Shown: positions 24,814 to 33,913, numbered from the stretch's first letter. The stretch is DNA of 36,063 nt from an uncultured OCS116 cluster bacterium (GCA_902632055.1 CACPAS010000012.1:1-36063); one strand, 5' to 3'. Notes: generated from the letters alone by a model not told the origin. A program made the numbers and translations.

Positions 24814-25359
24814 ATGTTTACTAATACATTAAAAAATAATATAAATTTTCTTGAAAAAAAAATACGAGCGATAAAAGACTATCCTAAAAAGGGTATTATT
24901 TATCAAGATATAACCCCCCTCTTGAGAGATCCGCTGGCCTTTTCACTTGCTATAGATCTGTGTTGCGAACAAGTAGACGTCGATGTTGATTTAATAGCAG
25001 CTATTGATGCAAGAGGTTTTATTTTAGGTTCAGGAATTGCTTACAAGACTGGTAAGGGAATTATACCAGTTCGTAAAATTAATAAACTACCGTATGAGGT
25101 AATAACCGAGAAATATTCACTTGAGTATGGGTATGATCAAATAGAATTACACACCGACTCAATTGAGAGTGGACAAAAAATTGTCTTAGTTGATGATGTT
25201 TTGGCAACAGGTGGAACAACAGAAGCTGCAATTAAATTAATTGATAGATTGGGAGGGCACATATCCGCGATTATTTTCCTGTTGGAACTTACAGATCTGA
25301 AAGGCCGTAAAAAGATAGCAAAATATGCAGACAATATCCACTCCTTGATTGAGCTTTAA
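24814..25359 (+). CDS. apt: Adenine phosphoribosyltransferase
   Basis: Salvages adenine to AMP using PRPP. The 181-residue protein shows YPKKGIIYQDITPLLRDP, AAIDARGFILGSGIAYK and the PRPP-binding loop VLVDDVLATGGTTEAA. The ATG at 24814 lies 4 bases after the petC stop; a longer in-frame reading would overlap petC by over 100 bases and adds unrelated residues, so it is rejected. It is probably the last gene of the pet transcript. Its stop codon shares bases with the stop codon of ychF on the opposite strand. Confidence 0.95.
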   Translation: MFTNTLKNNINFLEKKIRAIKDYPKKGIIYQDITPLLRDPLAFSLAIDLCCEQVDVDVDLIAAIDARGFILGSGIAYKTGKGIIPVRKINKLPYEVITEKYSLEYGYDQIELHTDSIESGQKIVLVDDVLATGGTTEAAIKLIDRLGGHISAIIFLLELTDLKGRKKIAKYADNIHSLIEL

Positions 25360-26453
25360 TTATTGCTCCTGAAGTGCATTATATCTCCATCTTGGACAAT
25401 ATATTCCTTGCCTTCCAACCTCATTTTACCAGCTTCCCTTGCTCCATTTTCACCATTATAGCTACAAAAATCTTCATATGATGTAGTTTCTGCCCTTATA
25501 AACCCTCTCTCAAAATCTGTATGAATAACGGATGCAGCTTTTGGTGCATATGTATTTTTTTTTATTGTCCAAGCTCGAGTTTCCTTTCGACCACTTGTAA
25601 AATAAGTTATAAGGTCAAGTATGTAATAGCCTGTTTTAATGACTTTATTGAGGCCCGTCTCATCAAGACCGATACTTTTTAGATATTCATCCTTCTCCAA
25701 CTCATCAAGAATTGACAATTCCGACTCAGTTGATGCTGAGATTGTTATGCAATGGGAATTTGATTTTGCTGCATATTCATTAACTTTTTTAGAAAAAGTA
25801 TTTCCTGATGCTGCATCAGACTCTTCCACGTTACATATATAGAAGATTGGCTTTGATGTGAGAAGATTTAACTCATTATATGTTTTCTGATGAATATCAT
25901 CTACATTAAATTCCCTCGCCGGTTTGCCAGAGTCTAAAAAAACTATGACCTTGTCAATAAGCTCGTTAGTTAATTTCGCCAGCTCATCATTTCCCTTAAT
26001 TTTTCTCTCTAATCCTTTTTTTCGATTTTCAAGGTTTTGTATATCAGCAAGGAGTAATTCGGTTTCAATCGATAGTATATCTGATATTGGATCTATTTTA
26101 TTATTTACATGGGTGATATTATCATTTTCGAAGCATCTGACAACATGCGCTATTGCGTCTGTATCCCTTATATTTGATAAAAATTTATTACCAAGACCTT
26201 CTCCTTTTGATGCGCCCTCAACTAATCCTGCTATATCTACAAAATTCAATTTAGTTGGTATTGTATTAATTGAATTTGATATTTTACTCAAGTTTACAAG
26301 TCGTTCGTCAGGAACCGATACCTCGCCTATGTTAGGCTCTATAGTACAAAATGGATAATTGCTAGCTTCAGCATTCGCAGTCTGAGTGAGCGCATTAAAT
26401 AAAGTTGATTTTCCAACGTTTGGTAATCCCACTATGCCACATTTAAAACCCAT
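25356..26453 (-). CDS. ychF: Ribosome-binding ATPase YchF (Obg-related)
   Basis: A conserved 365-residue P-loop NTPase that binds the ribosome and prefers ATP over GTP. It has the Walker A loop GLPNVGKSTLFNAL and the switch region TIEPNIGEVSVPD. DIAGLVEGASKGEGLGNKFL is the G3 region, and NVEE takes the place of the GTP-specific NKxD. A C-terminal TGS domain ends in YIVQDGDIMHFRSN. Length matches the family. It follows pth by 9 bases in the minus-strand operon prs-rplY-pth-ychF. Confidence 0.97.
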   Translation of the reverse strand: MGFKCGIVGLPNVGKSTLFNALTQTANAEASNYPFCTIEPNIGEVSVPDERLVNLSKISNSINTIPTKLNFVDIAGLVEGASKGEGLGNKFLSNIRDTDAIAHVVRCFENDNITHVNNKIDPISDILSIETELLLADIQNLENRKKGLERKIKGNDELAKLTNELIDKVIVFLDSGKPAREFNVDDIHQKTYNELNLLTSKPIFYICNVEESDAASGNTFSKKVNEYAAKSNSHCITISASTESELSILDELEKDEYLKSIGLDETGLNKVIKTGYYILDLITYFTSGRKETRAWTIKKNTYAPKAASVIHTDFERGFIRAETTSYEDFCSYNGENGAREAGKMRLEGKEYIVQDGDIMHFRSNN

Positions 26454-26462
26454 AATACGCTC

Positions 26463-27074
26463 TTACTTAAATAAACCTAAAATCTTTCTTATTGGATTAT
26501 TCTCTTGATAATGGGCTTCTTCAAGCTCAAAATTTATGCCAAATTTCTCTCTCTTATTTAGTATTTCATTCATATTATGAGTTAAATAATTCAAAATTTG
26601 ATTAAGATTATTTTTTTCATATCCTGTGAAGTTACCCATTACATGACCATTAACCCTCTCTTTTCTGCCTGGATGTCCGATACCAAGCCTGATCCGTATG
26701 TAGTTATTGTCAATATGATTTGTAATTGATTTTAGTCCGTTGTGACCTGCATTACCCCCACCAATTTTAATTCGAATTTTCCCAAATGGTATGTCAAGTT
26801 CATCATGTAAGACAAATATATTATTTGATTTTATTTTATAAAAATTTGCAATTTGAGAAACAGCTTCACCAGAATTATTCATGTATGTTTCGGGTTTTAC
26901 AAGGATTACTCTGTTTTTATCTATTTGCACTTCACAAATAATAGAATTAAATTTCTTTTTAATTTTATAATCTTGTTGTGCCAAAATAATATTTTCGACT
27001 GCCATGTATCCGATATTATGGCGTGTGTTTTGATATTTTTTCCCTGGGTTTCCGAGGCCAACTATAAGTTGCAT
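26463..27074 (-). CDS. pth: Peptidyl-tRNA hydrolase
   Basis: Recycles peptidyl-tRNA released from stalled ribosomes. The 203-residue protein shows VGLGNPGKKYQNTRHNIGY with the catalytic histidine, KPETYMNNSG, the acidic VLHDELDIPFG and GGGNAGHNGLKSI, all diagnostic for bacterial Pth. It lies 14 bases after rplY and before ychF, an order common in bacteria. The C-terminus is slightly longer than in E. coli and basic, which is not unusual. Confidence 0.97.
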   Translation of the reverse strand: MQLIVGLGNPGKKYQNTRHNIGYMAVENIILAQQDYKIKKKFNSIICEVQIDKNRVILVKPETYMNNSGEAVSQIANFYKIKSNNIFVLHDELDIPFGKIRIKIGGGNAGHNGLKSITNHIDNNYIRIRLGIGHPGRKERVNGHVMGNFTGYEKNNLNQILNYLTHNMNEILNKREKFGINFELEEAHYQENNPIRKILGLFK

Positions 27075-27088
27075 TACACTATTTATTT

Positions 27089-27739
27089 TTACTCTTGGCT
27101 ATCTTCATTATCAGAGGTTTCTTGTGCATCACTCTCTTCTGCTTCCTCTGTTTCCTCAGCTTCCTCACTGATACCAGCTGGGGCCGCGATTGTAGCAATT
27201 GTAAAATCCCTGTCAGTGATCGTAGGTAATACATCTTCAGGCAGGCTCACTGCTGAAATATGAATTGAGTCACCGGTGTCTGCATCAGATAGATCTACCA
27301 CAATATTTTCGGGTATTGCATCGGCTGGGCATGATAATTCAACATTATATCGAACAACATTAAGTACACCGCCTTTTTTAATTCCCGGGCAAACATCATC
27401 ATTTATAAAAGATACGGGGACTTCTACGACAACCTTTGCTTCTTTTGAAAGCAAGAGAAAGTCAACATGAAGCGGTATATCTTTCACTGGATGAAGTTGT
27501 ACATCTTTTGGTATCACACGTGTTTTCTTTCCATCCAAATTTAGATCATACAATGTTGATAGAAATCTGCCGGTTTGGAAGTGTTTAACAAGTACTTTTG
27601 TTTCAATTGTAATGTTTATTGGATCAATACCAGTACCATAAAGTATACCTGGAGTATTGCCGTCTCTTCTGATAGCGCGAGAGCCCCCCGTACCAATCTG
27701 ATTTCTCACTTTAACATCGATTTTTTGTATTTCGGCCAT
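27089..27739 (-). CDS. rplY: 50S ribosomal protein L25/general stress protein Ctc
   Basis: The 216-residue, two-domain (TL5/CTC) form of L25, which binds 5S rRNA. The N-terminal domain has RNQIGTGGSRAIRRDGNTPGILYG and PVKDIPLHVDFLLL, and the C-terminal beta domain has VVRYNVELSCPADAIPENI and DSIHISAVSLPEDV. From about residue 190 the protein ends in a strongly acidic tail of mostly Glu, Asp and Ser. Such tails occur in alphaproteobacterial L25. It lies 92 bases downstream of prs. Confidence 0.95.
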   Translation of the reverse strand: MAEIQKIDVKVRNQIGTGGSRAIRRDGNTPGILYGTGIDPINITIETKVLVKHFQTGRFLSTLYDLNLDGKKTRVIPKDVQLHPVKDIPLHVDFLLLSKEAKVVVEVPVSFINDDVCPGIKKGGVLNVVRYNVELSCPADAIPENIVVDLSDADTGDSIHISAVSLPEDVLPTITDRDFTIATIAAPAGISEEAEETEEAEESDAQETSDNEDSQE

Positions 27740-27831
27740 TTTTATCTAAATATCTATCTATGAGTTTGTTATAAGGTCTATGATTATTATCTATAAATAA
27801 TTTTTAAACAAAAAGAAAGATTTTTTATTTA

Positions 27832-28788
27832 TTAAATGAAGAGGCTTGAAACAGACTCTTCATTTGACGTTCTCATTATTGCATCACCTAGTAGCTTTGC
27901 AACAGAAATTATTTTGATTTTTTGAGATCCATTACCGATACTTTCGTTGAATATGGTATCGCTTACAACAAGATTTTTAAGATCTGAGATATTTATTCTT
28001 TCTATTGCTTCACCTGATAAAACGCCATGCGTAATATAGGCACTAACTTCCTTTGCGCCAGACTCCAATAATTTGCTGGCAGCATTACATAGTGTTCCAC
28101 CTGAGTCTATAATATCATCAACGAGAATGCAGGACCTACCGCTAACATCCCCTATAATATTCATTACTTCTGACTGACCAGGTTTATCTCTTCTTTTATC
28201 AACAATTGCCAATGGCGCACCACCTATTCTTTCGGCAATCAGACGCGCCCTTACAACACCACCAACATCTGGAGAGACAACTGTAATTTTATCGATATCA
28301 AGCGTGTCTTTGATGTTTGCAACAATGACAGGAGCAGCCGACAAGTTATCTGTTGGTATATCAAAGAAACCTTGTATTTGACCTGCATGAAGATCAATAG
28401 TTAAAACTCTATCAGCACCTGCATTTGTAATAAGGTTTGCAACTAGTTTGGCTGAGATCGGAGTTCTACCTGATGTTCTTCTATCTTGACGTGCATATCC
28501 ATAGTAAGGTATTACTGCCGTAATTCTCCTTGCTGAAGACCTTTTTAGGGCATCAATTAGTATTAACAATTCCATTAGGTGGTCATTAGCAGGATATGAC
28601 GTTGATTGTATTATAAAAACATCCTCACCTCTTACGTTCTCAAGAACTTCGACGAATACTTCCATATCAGCAAACCTTCGAACGTTGCATTTAGTTAGGG
28701 GTATTTTGATATAATTTGCAATATCATTAGCTAGACTCAAATTTGAGTTTCCAGCAACGATTTTTATGTTTTGATCTTGTTTTTTCAT
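27832..28788 (-). CDS. prs: Ribose-phosphate pyrophosphokinase
   Basis: Makes PRPP from ribose 5-phosphate and ATP for nucleotide, histidine and tryptophan synthesis. The 318-residue protein contains [32 protein letters not shown], the ATP-site [18 protein letters not shown], the catalytic-loop region [10 protein letters not shown], and the PRPP motif [13 protein letters not shown]. Length is exactly that of bacterial Prs class I. A 79-base AT-rich gap upstream, with a TATAAT on the minus strand, probably holds its own promoter. Confidence 0.97.
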   Translation of the reverse strand: MKKQDQNIKIVAGNSNLSLANDIANYIKIPLTKCNVRRFADMEVFVEVLENVRGEDVFIIQSTSYPANDHLMELLILIDALKRSSARRITAVIPYYGYARQDRRTSGRTPISAKLVANLITNAGADRVLTIDLHAGQIQGFFDIPTDNLSAAPVIVANIKDTLDIDKITVVSPDVGGVVRARLIAERIGGAPLAIVDKRRDKPGQSEVMNIIGDVSGRSCILVDDIIDSGGTLCNAASKLLESGAKEVSAYITHGVLSGEAIERINISDLKNLVVSDTIFNESIGNGSQKIKIISVAKLLGDAIMRTSNEESVSSLFI

Positions 28789-28867
28789 ACTAAAAGTAGA
28801 GTTATCTGCTCTTACAATATCACGTTATTATAATAAGTAAATATTAAGGTCCTTTTATAGAAAACAT

Positions 28868-29632
28868 TTATTTTTTTAGAGTAATTGCATTTGCCTGTCT
28901 TCCATAATCGATTTCTTTATCATGTAGCGATCTTCTGAAAGAAAAAAATTCGTCACTATTTTTGTAAGTGCATTTTTTGATATTGTCAATTTCAGTGACG
29001 CCGTAATTTTTAATTTTATTTATGCAATATTGTGGTAAATCAAAATAGTATTTTTGATTTTTTTGGATAAAGAATTTTCTATTATTGTCATCATCGATAA
29101 TAAAATTCTTAAAAAATTCAATTCCAACTTCATATGAGTCTTGTTGTATGCATGGACCTATTATTATTGATATATTCTCTATTTTTCCTCCTAATTTCTG
29201 AACTTGCATTATTGTATTTTCAATAATATTATTTTTTGCCCCTTTCCATCCTGCATGAATTGCGCCGATAATATTTTCATTTTTCTCATGAAGTAATAGG
29301 GGAACACAATCTGCTGTTAAAATACATAGAATTAATTTTTCACTTTTTGTAACTATTGCATCTGCTTTGATATTTTTGTATTGTTTCTCATCAACTATTT
29401 CGCATATATTTGTGTGTTTTTGTATAGGTATGATAAGATTTCCATCTTCTTTACCGAGTTCTTCTATGACTTTCATTCTATTTTTATGAGTATTAATTTT
29501 TGAGTCGTCCGATCTTCTACTGCAATTTAGACTCTCATAAATACCTTTAGAGTAGCCTCCATTACGTGTAAAGAAACCATAGCTACAGCCACTAAGATAA
29601 TTTTTTTTTGATTTTATATGGTTTTTTTTCAT
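28868..29632 (-). CDS. pgeF: Peptidoglycan editing factor / multicopper-type purine nucleoside phosphorylase (PgeF, YfiH)
   Basis: A 254-residue DUF152/laccase-domain protein. The metal-binding landmarks of the family are present: CILTADCVPLLL, GAIHAGWKGA, and the closing CTYKNSDEFFSFRR. Homologues act on purine nucleosides (FAMIN-like) and on mis-incorporated peptidoglycan precursors, so the precise role here is inferred. Its ATG overlaps the stop of the MidA-like gene by 4 bases, implying translational coupling in the lgt-midA-pgeF operon. The gene is markedly AT- and lysine-rich. Confidence 0.92.
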   Translation of the reverse strand: MKKNHIKSKKNYLSGCSYGFFTRNGGYSKGIYESLNCSRRSDDSKINTHKNRMKVIEELGKEDGNLIIPIQKHTNICEIVDEKQYKNIKADAIVTKSEKLILCILTADCVPLLLHEKNENIIGAIHAGWKGAKNNIIENTIMQVQKLGGKIENISIIIGPCIQQDSYEVGIEFFKNFIIDDDNNRKFFIQKNQKYYFDLPQYCINKIKNYGVTEIDNIKKCTYKNSDEFFSFRRSLHDKEIDYGRQANAITLKK

Positions 29633-30711
29633 TTCATTCCTTCGGGAACTGATGATCTATTATTTGAAAAGTACAGGACCTTAAATAATTCACCCATTTT
29701 ATCCGGATCAATCAAATGATGATACTGTCTATCAAGTATATTTTTATTTTCATCACTCGCGTGCGATTTTAAGATTTTATATCTCTCATAGATACCTAGA
29801 TTTAACAGGAATTCACATTGATTAATTGGACCAAATGAATTTATATTCATATTTCTTCCAATTTCTATGTATCTTTTCATATCGACTAAGCAAGTTAAGT
29901 CAGTATCACCCGGTTGATAGAAAATAGATCTTTTCTTATGTGCTGAGATAGCTTGCAATGTGTCACCTACGCCGCCATTCATTTTAGCGTAATCAATTAT
30001 TAAGAGGCCGCCATTTTCTGATATATTTTTAAAAATTATTTTCAATATATTATCTTGTTTTGGAGAGATTTCATAAATGGTATTATTTTTGAACAAATAA
30101 GAAACTGAGTCTAAATCAGCTAGGTTCATACTATTTTTATCAATAAAAGAATAGGTAAGTTGACCAATATCATTAATATCAATAGCCCTTTCTTTCCAAT
30201 TCTTGCCTTTGCGTATGAATTGTTTTATTGGAATTGCATCGAAAAATTCGTTTGCAATGAAGAAGTTTATACCATCAGGTAATGTTTCGAGGCTGTTAAT
30301 TCTACTGTAATCACAATCTATATTTCTTGATTGCTCTTTAGCAAGAGTCTTACTTGTTTCATACAAGCAAATTTTCATTGAATTATAAAAATCAGGAAAT
30401 TTTTTTGAAACTCTCTGAATATCATCCATCATATAGCCATTTCCTGGACCTAATTCTATTAAATTAATTTTTTTCTTTCCAATATTTTCCCATGCGCTGA
30501 TAAGCCAGAGCGCAATCATTTCGCCAAACATCTGACTGACTTCCGGCGCAGTAATAAAATCTCCATCAGCTCCAATTGGCTTCTTGTATTTATAGTAGCC
30601 ATCTTCTTCATCTTGAAGGCACATTGACATATATTCCTCGACAGTCATTGGTCCATCTTGAAGGATTTTTTTCTTAATTTTTTCTTCTAGATTTCTAAAT
30701 TCTTTTTCCAT
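29629..30711 (-). CDS. SAM-dependent protein methyltransferase, MidA/NDUFAF7 family (DUF185)
   Basis: A 360-residue protein related to mitochondrial NDUFAF7, which methylates an arginine of a complex I subunit during assembly. The N-terminus has GPMTVEEYMSMCL and the family hallmark DFITAPEVSQMFGEMIALWL. The SAM-binding glycine motif is LIELGPGNGYMMDDI. Later NEFFDAIPIKQFI and LIIDYAKMNGGVGDTLQAI are typical. Overlaps of 17 bases with lgt and 4 with pgeF place it mid-operon, a common alphaproteobacterial order. A role in complex I assembly is inferred from the family. Confidence 0.9.
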   Translation of the reverse strand: MEKEFRNLEEKIKKKILQDGPMTVEEYMSMCLQDEEDGYYKYKKPIGADGDFITAPEVSQMFGEMIALWLISAWENIGKKKINLIELGPGNGYMMDDIQRVSKKFPDFYNSMKICLYETSKTLAKEQSRNIDCDYSRINSLETLPDGINFFIANEFFDAIPIKQFIRKGKNWKERAIDINDIGQLTYSFIDKNSMNLADLDSVSYLFKNNTIYEISPKQDNILKIIFKNISENGGLLIIDYAKMNGGVGDTLQAISAHKKRSIFYQPGDTDLTCLVDMKRYIEIGRNMNINSFGPINQCEFLLNLGIYERYKILKSHASDENKNILDRQYHHLIDPDKMGELFKVLYFSNNRSSVPEGMK

Positions 30712-31504
30712 TTTCTCTCTTTAATAATATTATTCCTAGAATAAGCATAGGAAGAGAAATAATCATTCCAGTTGTAACCTGATCGAAAATATATCCGATT
30801 TGTTCATCTGGCACTCTATATATTTCACATATTATCCTGAAGAGTCCATAAAAAATAAGGAAAACGGCTGACGCCTTACCTGGCGTCTTAAGAATTAGAT
30901 ATTTCTTACAAGCGAATAATAATATTAAAAATAAAATCAAACCTTCGAGTATGGCCTCATATATTTGAGATGGATGCCTAGAAATAGCTTCTCCTGTGGG
31001 ATATATAACAGACCATGGAAGATCAGATGGTTTACCAATTAATTCATGATTTATAAAATTTGATACTCTCCCGAAGAATATTCCTATTGGAGCTGAAATT
31101 GCTAACAGGTCCATCAAAGACAAGAAGTTTAGGTTATTTCTTTTTGAAAATAATAGTATTGATAGAATTACACCCACTAGTCCACCATGAAAAGACATAC
31201 CGCCATTCCAAATTTTATATGTTTCATCAAGATTTTTCAAAAAATATGAAAGATCATAAATTAATATATACCCAATACGACCGCCAAGTATTATGCCAAA
31301 AATAATCCATGGAAGCAGATTGCTGATCGTTTCAGTGCCAACAAATTTATCTCCAGATTTATCACGAACAAATCTTGAAGATGCATATATCCAGCCGAGC
31401 AATAGCCCCATGCCATAAGACAAGCCATACCAATGAATATTAACTGGACCAATTTGAATAGCCACGGGGTCAATGAGAGGTACAAGCATTCCAATCACAT
31501 ACAT
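30695..31504 (-). CDS. lgt: Prolipoprotein diacylglyceryl transferase
   Basis: Transfers diacylglycerol from phosphatidylglycerol to the lipobox cysteine of prolipoproteins in the inner membrane. The 269-residue polytopic protein has IHWYGLSYGMG, MSFHGGLVGV, and the Lgt signature GRVSNFINHELIGKP with the essential Arg and Asn, then RHPSQIYEA. The ATG at 31504 is the longest choice; a second ATG five codons later (31489) aligns equally well. It is first in the lgt-midA-pgeF operon and divergent from ubiK. Confidence 0.96.
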   Translation of the reverse strand: MYVIGMLVPLIDPVAIQIGPVNIHWYGLSYGMGLLLGWIYASSRFVRDKSGDKFVGTETISNLLPWIIFGIILGGRIGYILIYDLSYFLKNLDETYKIWNGGMSFHGGLVGVILSILLFSKRNNLNFLSLMDLLAISAPIGIFFGRVSNFINHELIGKPSDLPWSVIYPTGEAISRHPSQIYEAILEGLILFLILLFACKKYLILKTPGKASAVFLIFYGLFRIICEIYRVPDEQIGYIFDQVTTGMIISLPMLILGIILLKRENGKRI

Positions 31505-31585
31505 TAATAATATTTAACTTTAATTTTCAATTTTAATATACCATAATTAACTAATAAAATATTTATAACAATTAATGGAGAAACT

Positions 31586-31858
31586 ATGAGTGATTCGAGC
31601 TCAAAGTTATTAAGTAAATTAACAGAGATACTGTCCGAAACAGCTGGAGCTGCAAGCGGGATAAAAAAGGAAATTGAAGTAATAGTAAAAACTCAAGTTG
31701 AGAAAATACTGAATGATTTTGAAGTTGTTCAGCGCGATGAATTTGATCTGTTAAAAGAAATGCTTATTAAGGAAAGCGAAAGAGCCACTGCTCTTGAAAA
31801 AAGATTGGATCAACTGGAAAAGAAATCAAAGAAAAGCAAATCCAAAAGTAGTGGATAA
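31586..31858 (+). CDS. ubiK: Ubiquinone biosynthesis accessory factor UbiK
   Basis: A 90-residue BMFP-family (YqiC) protein that helps the Ubi enzymes work during aerobic ubiquinone synthesis and interacts with lipids. It shows the amphipathic N-terminal helix SKLLSKLTEILSE and the coiled-coil segment VVQRDEFDLLKEMLIKESE, with the conserved Ala-Leu-Glu-x-Arg pattern (ALEKRLDQLE), and then a lysine/serine tail. GGAG lies five bases before the ATG. Divergent from lgt, followed by a weak terminator-like hairpin. Confidence 0.9.
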   Translation: MSDSSSKLLSKLTEILSETAGAASGIKKEIEVIVKTQVEKILNDFEVVQRDEFDLLKEMLIKESERATALEKRLDQLEKKSKKSKSKSSG

Positions 31859-31932
31859 CTTAAGAAATTGATCAAGATAAAACCATAACCCTCGCAAGCG
31901 TAAATAAAAAATTAATCATTTAGCTTAAAATG

Positions 31933-31956
31933 GTAAATGTAAAAATTTACTTTTTT
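31933..31956 (+). terminator. Weak intrinsic-terminator-like hairpin after ubiK
   Basis: GTAAAT (31933-31938) pairs with ATTTAC (31945-31950) around a six-base loop, and six T residues follow directly (31951-31956). The stem is short and almost all A-T, so it may terminate poorly. It is the only stem plus T-run arrangement noticed in the window, and it ends 5 bases before the next start codon. Confidence 0.35.
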
Positions 31957-31961
31957 GTGTA

Positions 31962-32459
31962 ATGGAAAATTTATTATTTTTAAATAAGAAAAAACATCCT
32001 CTTGATGTGATTGAAGAAATTATAGACCTACAAAGCTACACATTTAGTAGGTCCTTTCGAGATGAGTTGGACTTGTGGATATCAAGCAAAAGCTCAAATT
32101 TTCGCATAAATTTTAACTGGAATAGCAAATTAGAGGGTATCCACATCATTGTTTTTTTTGAAACAAAGATCCCCGAGTATCGTCAAGGTGAGGTATTTAA
32201 ATTAACAATAAGAATCAATCAATTAATTTGGTTAGGTCATTTTGATATTTGGGGTGATGAACTAGTGCCAGTATTTAGATATAATTTATTACTATCTGGA
32301 GGTTTATTACCGACTAATGCTCAATTCAATTCTTTACTAGGGCATATTCTGGATACTTGTGAAAAATTTTTTCCCTCATACCAATATGTAATTTGGGGGG
32401 GAAATAATGCAGAGGAAGCAATAAAAAATTCAATATTTACAACTGTAGGGGAATCTTGA
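31962..32459 (+). CDS. YbjN domain-containing protein
   Basis: A 165-residue soluble protein of the YbjN (sensory-transduction-type) family, related in fold to type III secretion chaperones. Typical parts are the N-terminal helix KHPLDVIEEIIDLQ, the strand pair IIVFFETKIPEYR, VFKLTIRINQLIWLGHFDIW and the C-terminal helix. Its biochemical role is unknown. Its stop overlaps the TTG start of proC (4 bases shared), and in many alphaproteobacteria a YbjN gene precedes proC. A run of seven G residues (32395-32401) encodes part of IWGGNN near the end. Confidence 0.8.
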   Translation: MENLLFLNKKKHPLDVIEEIIDLQSYTFSRSFRDELDLWISSKSSNFRINFNWNSKLEGIHIIVFFETKIPEYRQGEVFKLTIRINQLIWLGHFDIWGDELVPVFRYNLLLSGGLLPTNAQFNSLLGHILDTCEKFFPSYQYVIWGGNNAEEAIKNSIFTTVGES

Positions 32460-33277
32460 GTTTACAAACAATAAAAAAATTAACACTTATTGGATTTGGT
32501 CGGATGGGTAAATCTATGGTACGTGGTTGGTTAGACGGCGGTTTATCTAGTAATGCGATTCAGATTATTGATCCCAATATTAGTAGTACTGATAAATTCA
32601 TAACTGAGAATAATCTTAGTATGAATTCTCTAGAAAAAATTGATTTAAGCCAAGGAATGATAGTTCTTGCCGTAAAACCTCAAGTTTTAGAGAGTATACT
32701 AAGTTCGATTAAGGAGAAGGTAACATTAGAGTCAATAATCATATCGATTGTTGCAGGTTACCCAATAGAAGACATAAGGAGTTACATTGGAGTAGGTCCT
32801 AAATTAATTAGGACAATGCCAAATACTCCAGCTGCGATCGGAAAAGGTATGACGGCAATATTTTCTGACAGCGCCCTCGACCAGCATACTAGATTAGAAG
32901 CTGAGTCTCTTTTCGGTACAATTGGAAAGTATTGCTGGATAGAAAATGAAGATCATATGCATCTGATAACAGCTATATCTGGGAGTGGTCCGGCTTATTA
33001 CTATTTACTGACAGAATGTCTAATAGAAATTGCTCTGAGCGGAGGTCTTGACATAGAGATTGCAAGGTTGCTTGTTGAACAAACCTTCACCGGATCCGCG
33101 GCATTGGCAGAGAAATTCCCAGATATTTCTCCAGCACAACAGCGCCAAAATGTTACCTCACCTGGTGGAACGACAGAAGCAGCATTGAAAATATTGATGG
33201 AAGATGATAAATTAAAAAAACTATTAGGTTTAGCTATTAATAGTGCAGCAGAGAGAAGTAAAAGCCTCTCAAAGTAA
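32456..33277 (+). CDS. proC: Pyrroline-5-carboxylate reductase
   Basis: Last step of proline synthesis, reducing 1-pyrroline-5-carboxylate with NAD(P)H. The 273-residue protein has the dinucleotide motif IGFGRMGKSMVRGW, then VKPQVLE, IRTMPNTPAAIGKGM and SGSGPAYYYLLTE. The substrate-binding signature is NVTSPGGTTEAAL near the C-terminus. The start is TTG, overlapping the stop of the YbjN gene, so translation is coupled. Length and motifs are complete. Confidence 0.96.
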   Translation: MSLQTIKKLTLIGFGRMGKSMVRGWLDGGLSSNAIQIIDPNISSTDKFITENNLSMNSLEKIDLSQGMIVLAVKPQVLESILSSIKEKVTLESIIISIVAGYPIEDIRSYIGVGPKLIRTMPNTPAAIGKGMTAIFSDSALDQHTRLEAESLFGTIGKYCWIENEDHMHLITAISGSGPAYYYLLTECLIEIALSGGLDIEIARLLVEQTFTGSAALAEKFPDISPAQQRQNVTSPGGTTEAALKILMEDDKLKKLLGLAINSAAERSKSLSK

Positions 33278-33301
33278 TTTATCATTTTTGAGGTCAATTA
33301 A

Positions 33302-33913
33302 TTGGCAAATTCAAATAAAGAGAAGATCATTATAGCTTTTTTAGATTTTTTAAAGAGAAATAGCTATAGCACAATCACAATTGAAAAAATTGCAAGAAAA
33401 GCAAAGGTCAAAAAAGAAGTAATTATGGCGGAGTTTATTGATGTTGACTCAATTGCAATGCAATATCTTAATGAAGTTGATATTGAAACACTGCATTTGG
33501 TGAAAGAAGACTCGGAACCCAATAATCCCAAAGACATTATGTTTAATATAATAATCAATAGACTAGAAATCTACGAAAGGGACCGCACATCGGTTATTAA
33601 TTTATTAGGTAGTAAATCTGACTTTAGGATGAAATATATATCAACGATGCCAAGGTTAGTAAAAATCTTTGACGTTGTTTATAAAAATAAAAATAATGTG
33701 AGTGTAAAAAAATTATCTAGAGACATTGGGTTTTTATATATCTATAAGCAAGTATTACGTGAGTGGATGGCAAATAGAGAGGTATCGGAGCTTATGTCTT
33801 TAACTGATAAAAAACTAACAAGAGCGGGTGAAATATATAGCTATCTAAGCAAACCAGTTACTATTTTAGACGATCTATTATCTAAGTCCTTAAACTCTAG
33901 GAATAATAAGTAA
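33302..33913 (+). CDS. TetR-like transcriptional regulator
   Basis: A 203-residue protein with a TetR-type N-terminal helix-turn-helix (about residues 5-45): KEKIIIAFLDFLKRNSYSTI followed by TIEKIARKAKVKKEVIMAEF, which fits helix 2, turn and recognition helix. The remaining all-helical part lacks recognisable ligand motifs. The start codon is TTG, 24 bases after proC. COQ9-type proteins share the TetR fold without DNA binding, but the basic HTH here favours a DNA-binding regulator. Targets cannot be deduced; co-transcription with proC is likely. Confidence 0.7.
   Translation: MANSNKEKIIIAFLDFLKRNSYSTITIEKIARKAKVKKEVIMAEFIDVDSIAMQYLNEVDIETLHLVKEDSEPNNPKDIMFNIIINRLEIYERDRTSVINLLGSKSDFRMKYISTMPRLVKIFDVVYKNKNNVSVKKLSRDIGFLYIYKQVLREWMANREVSELMSLTDKKLTRAGEIYSYLSKPVTILDDLLSKSLNSRNNK

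Noticed and set aside
27095-27170. Repetitive GA/TC-rich stretch considered as a DNA repeat element
   Set aside because: It is the coding sequence of the acidic Glu/Asp/Ser tail of ribosomal protein L25, a known feature of the family.
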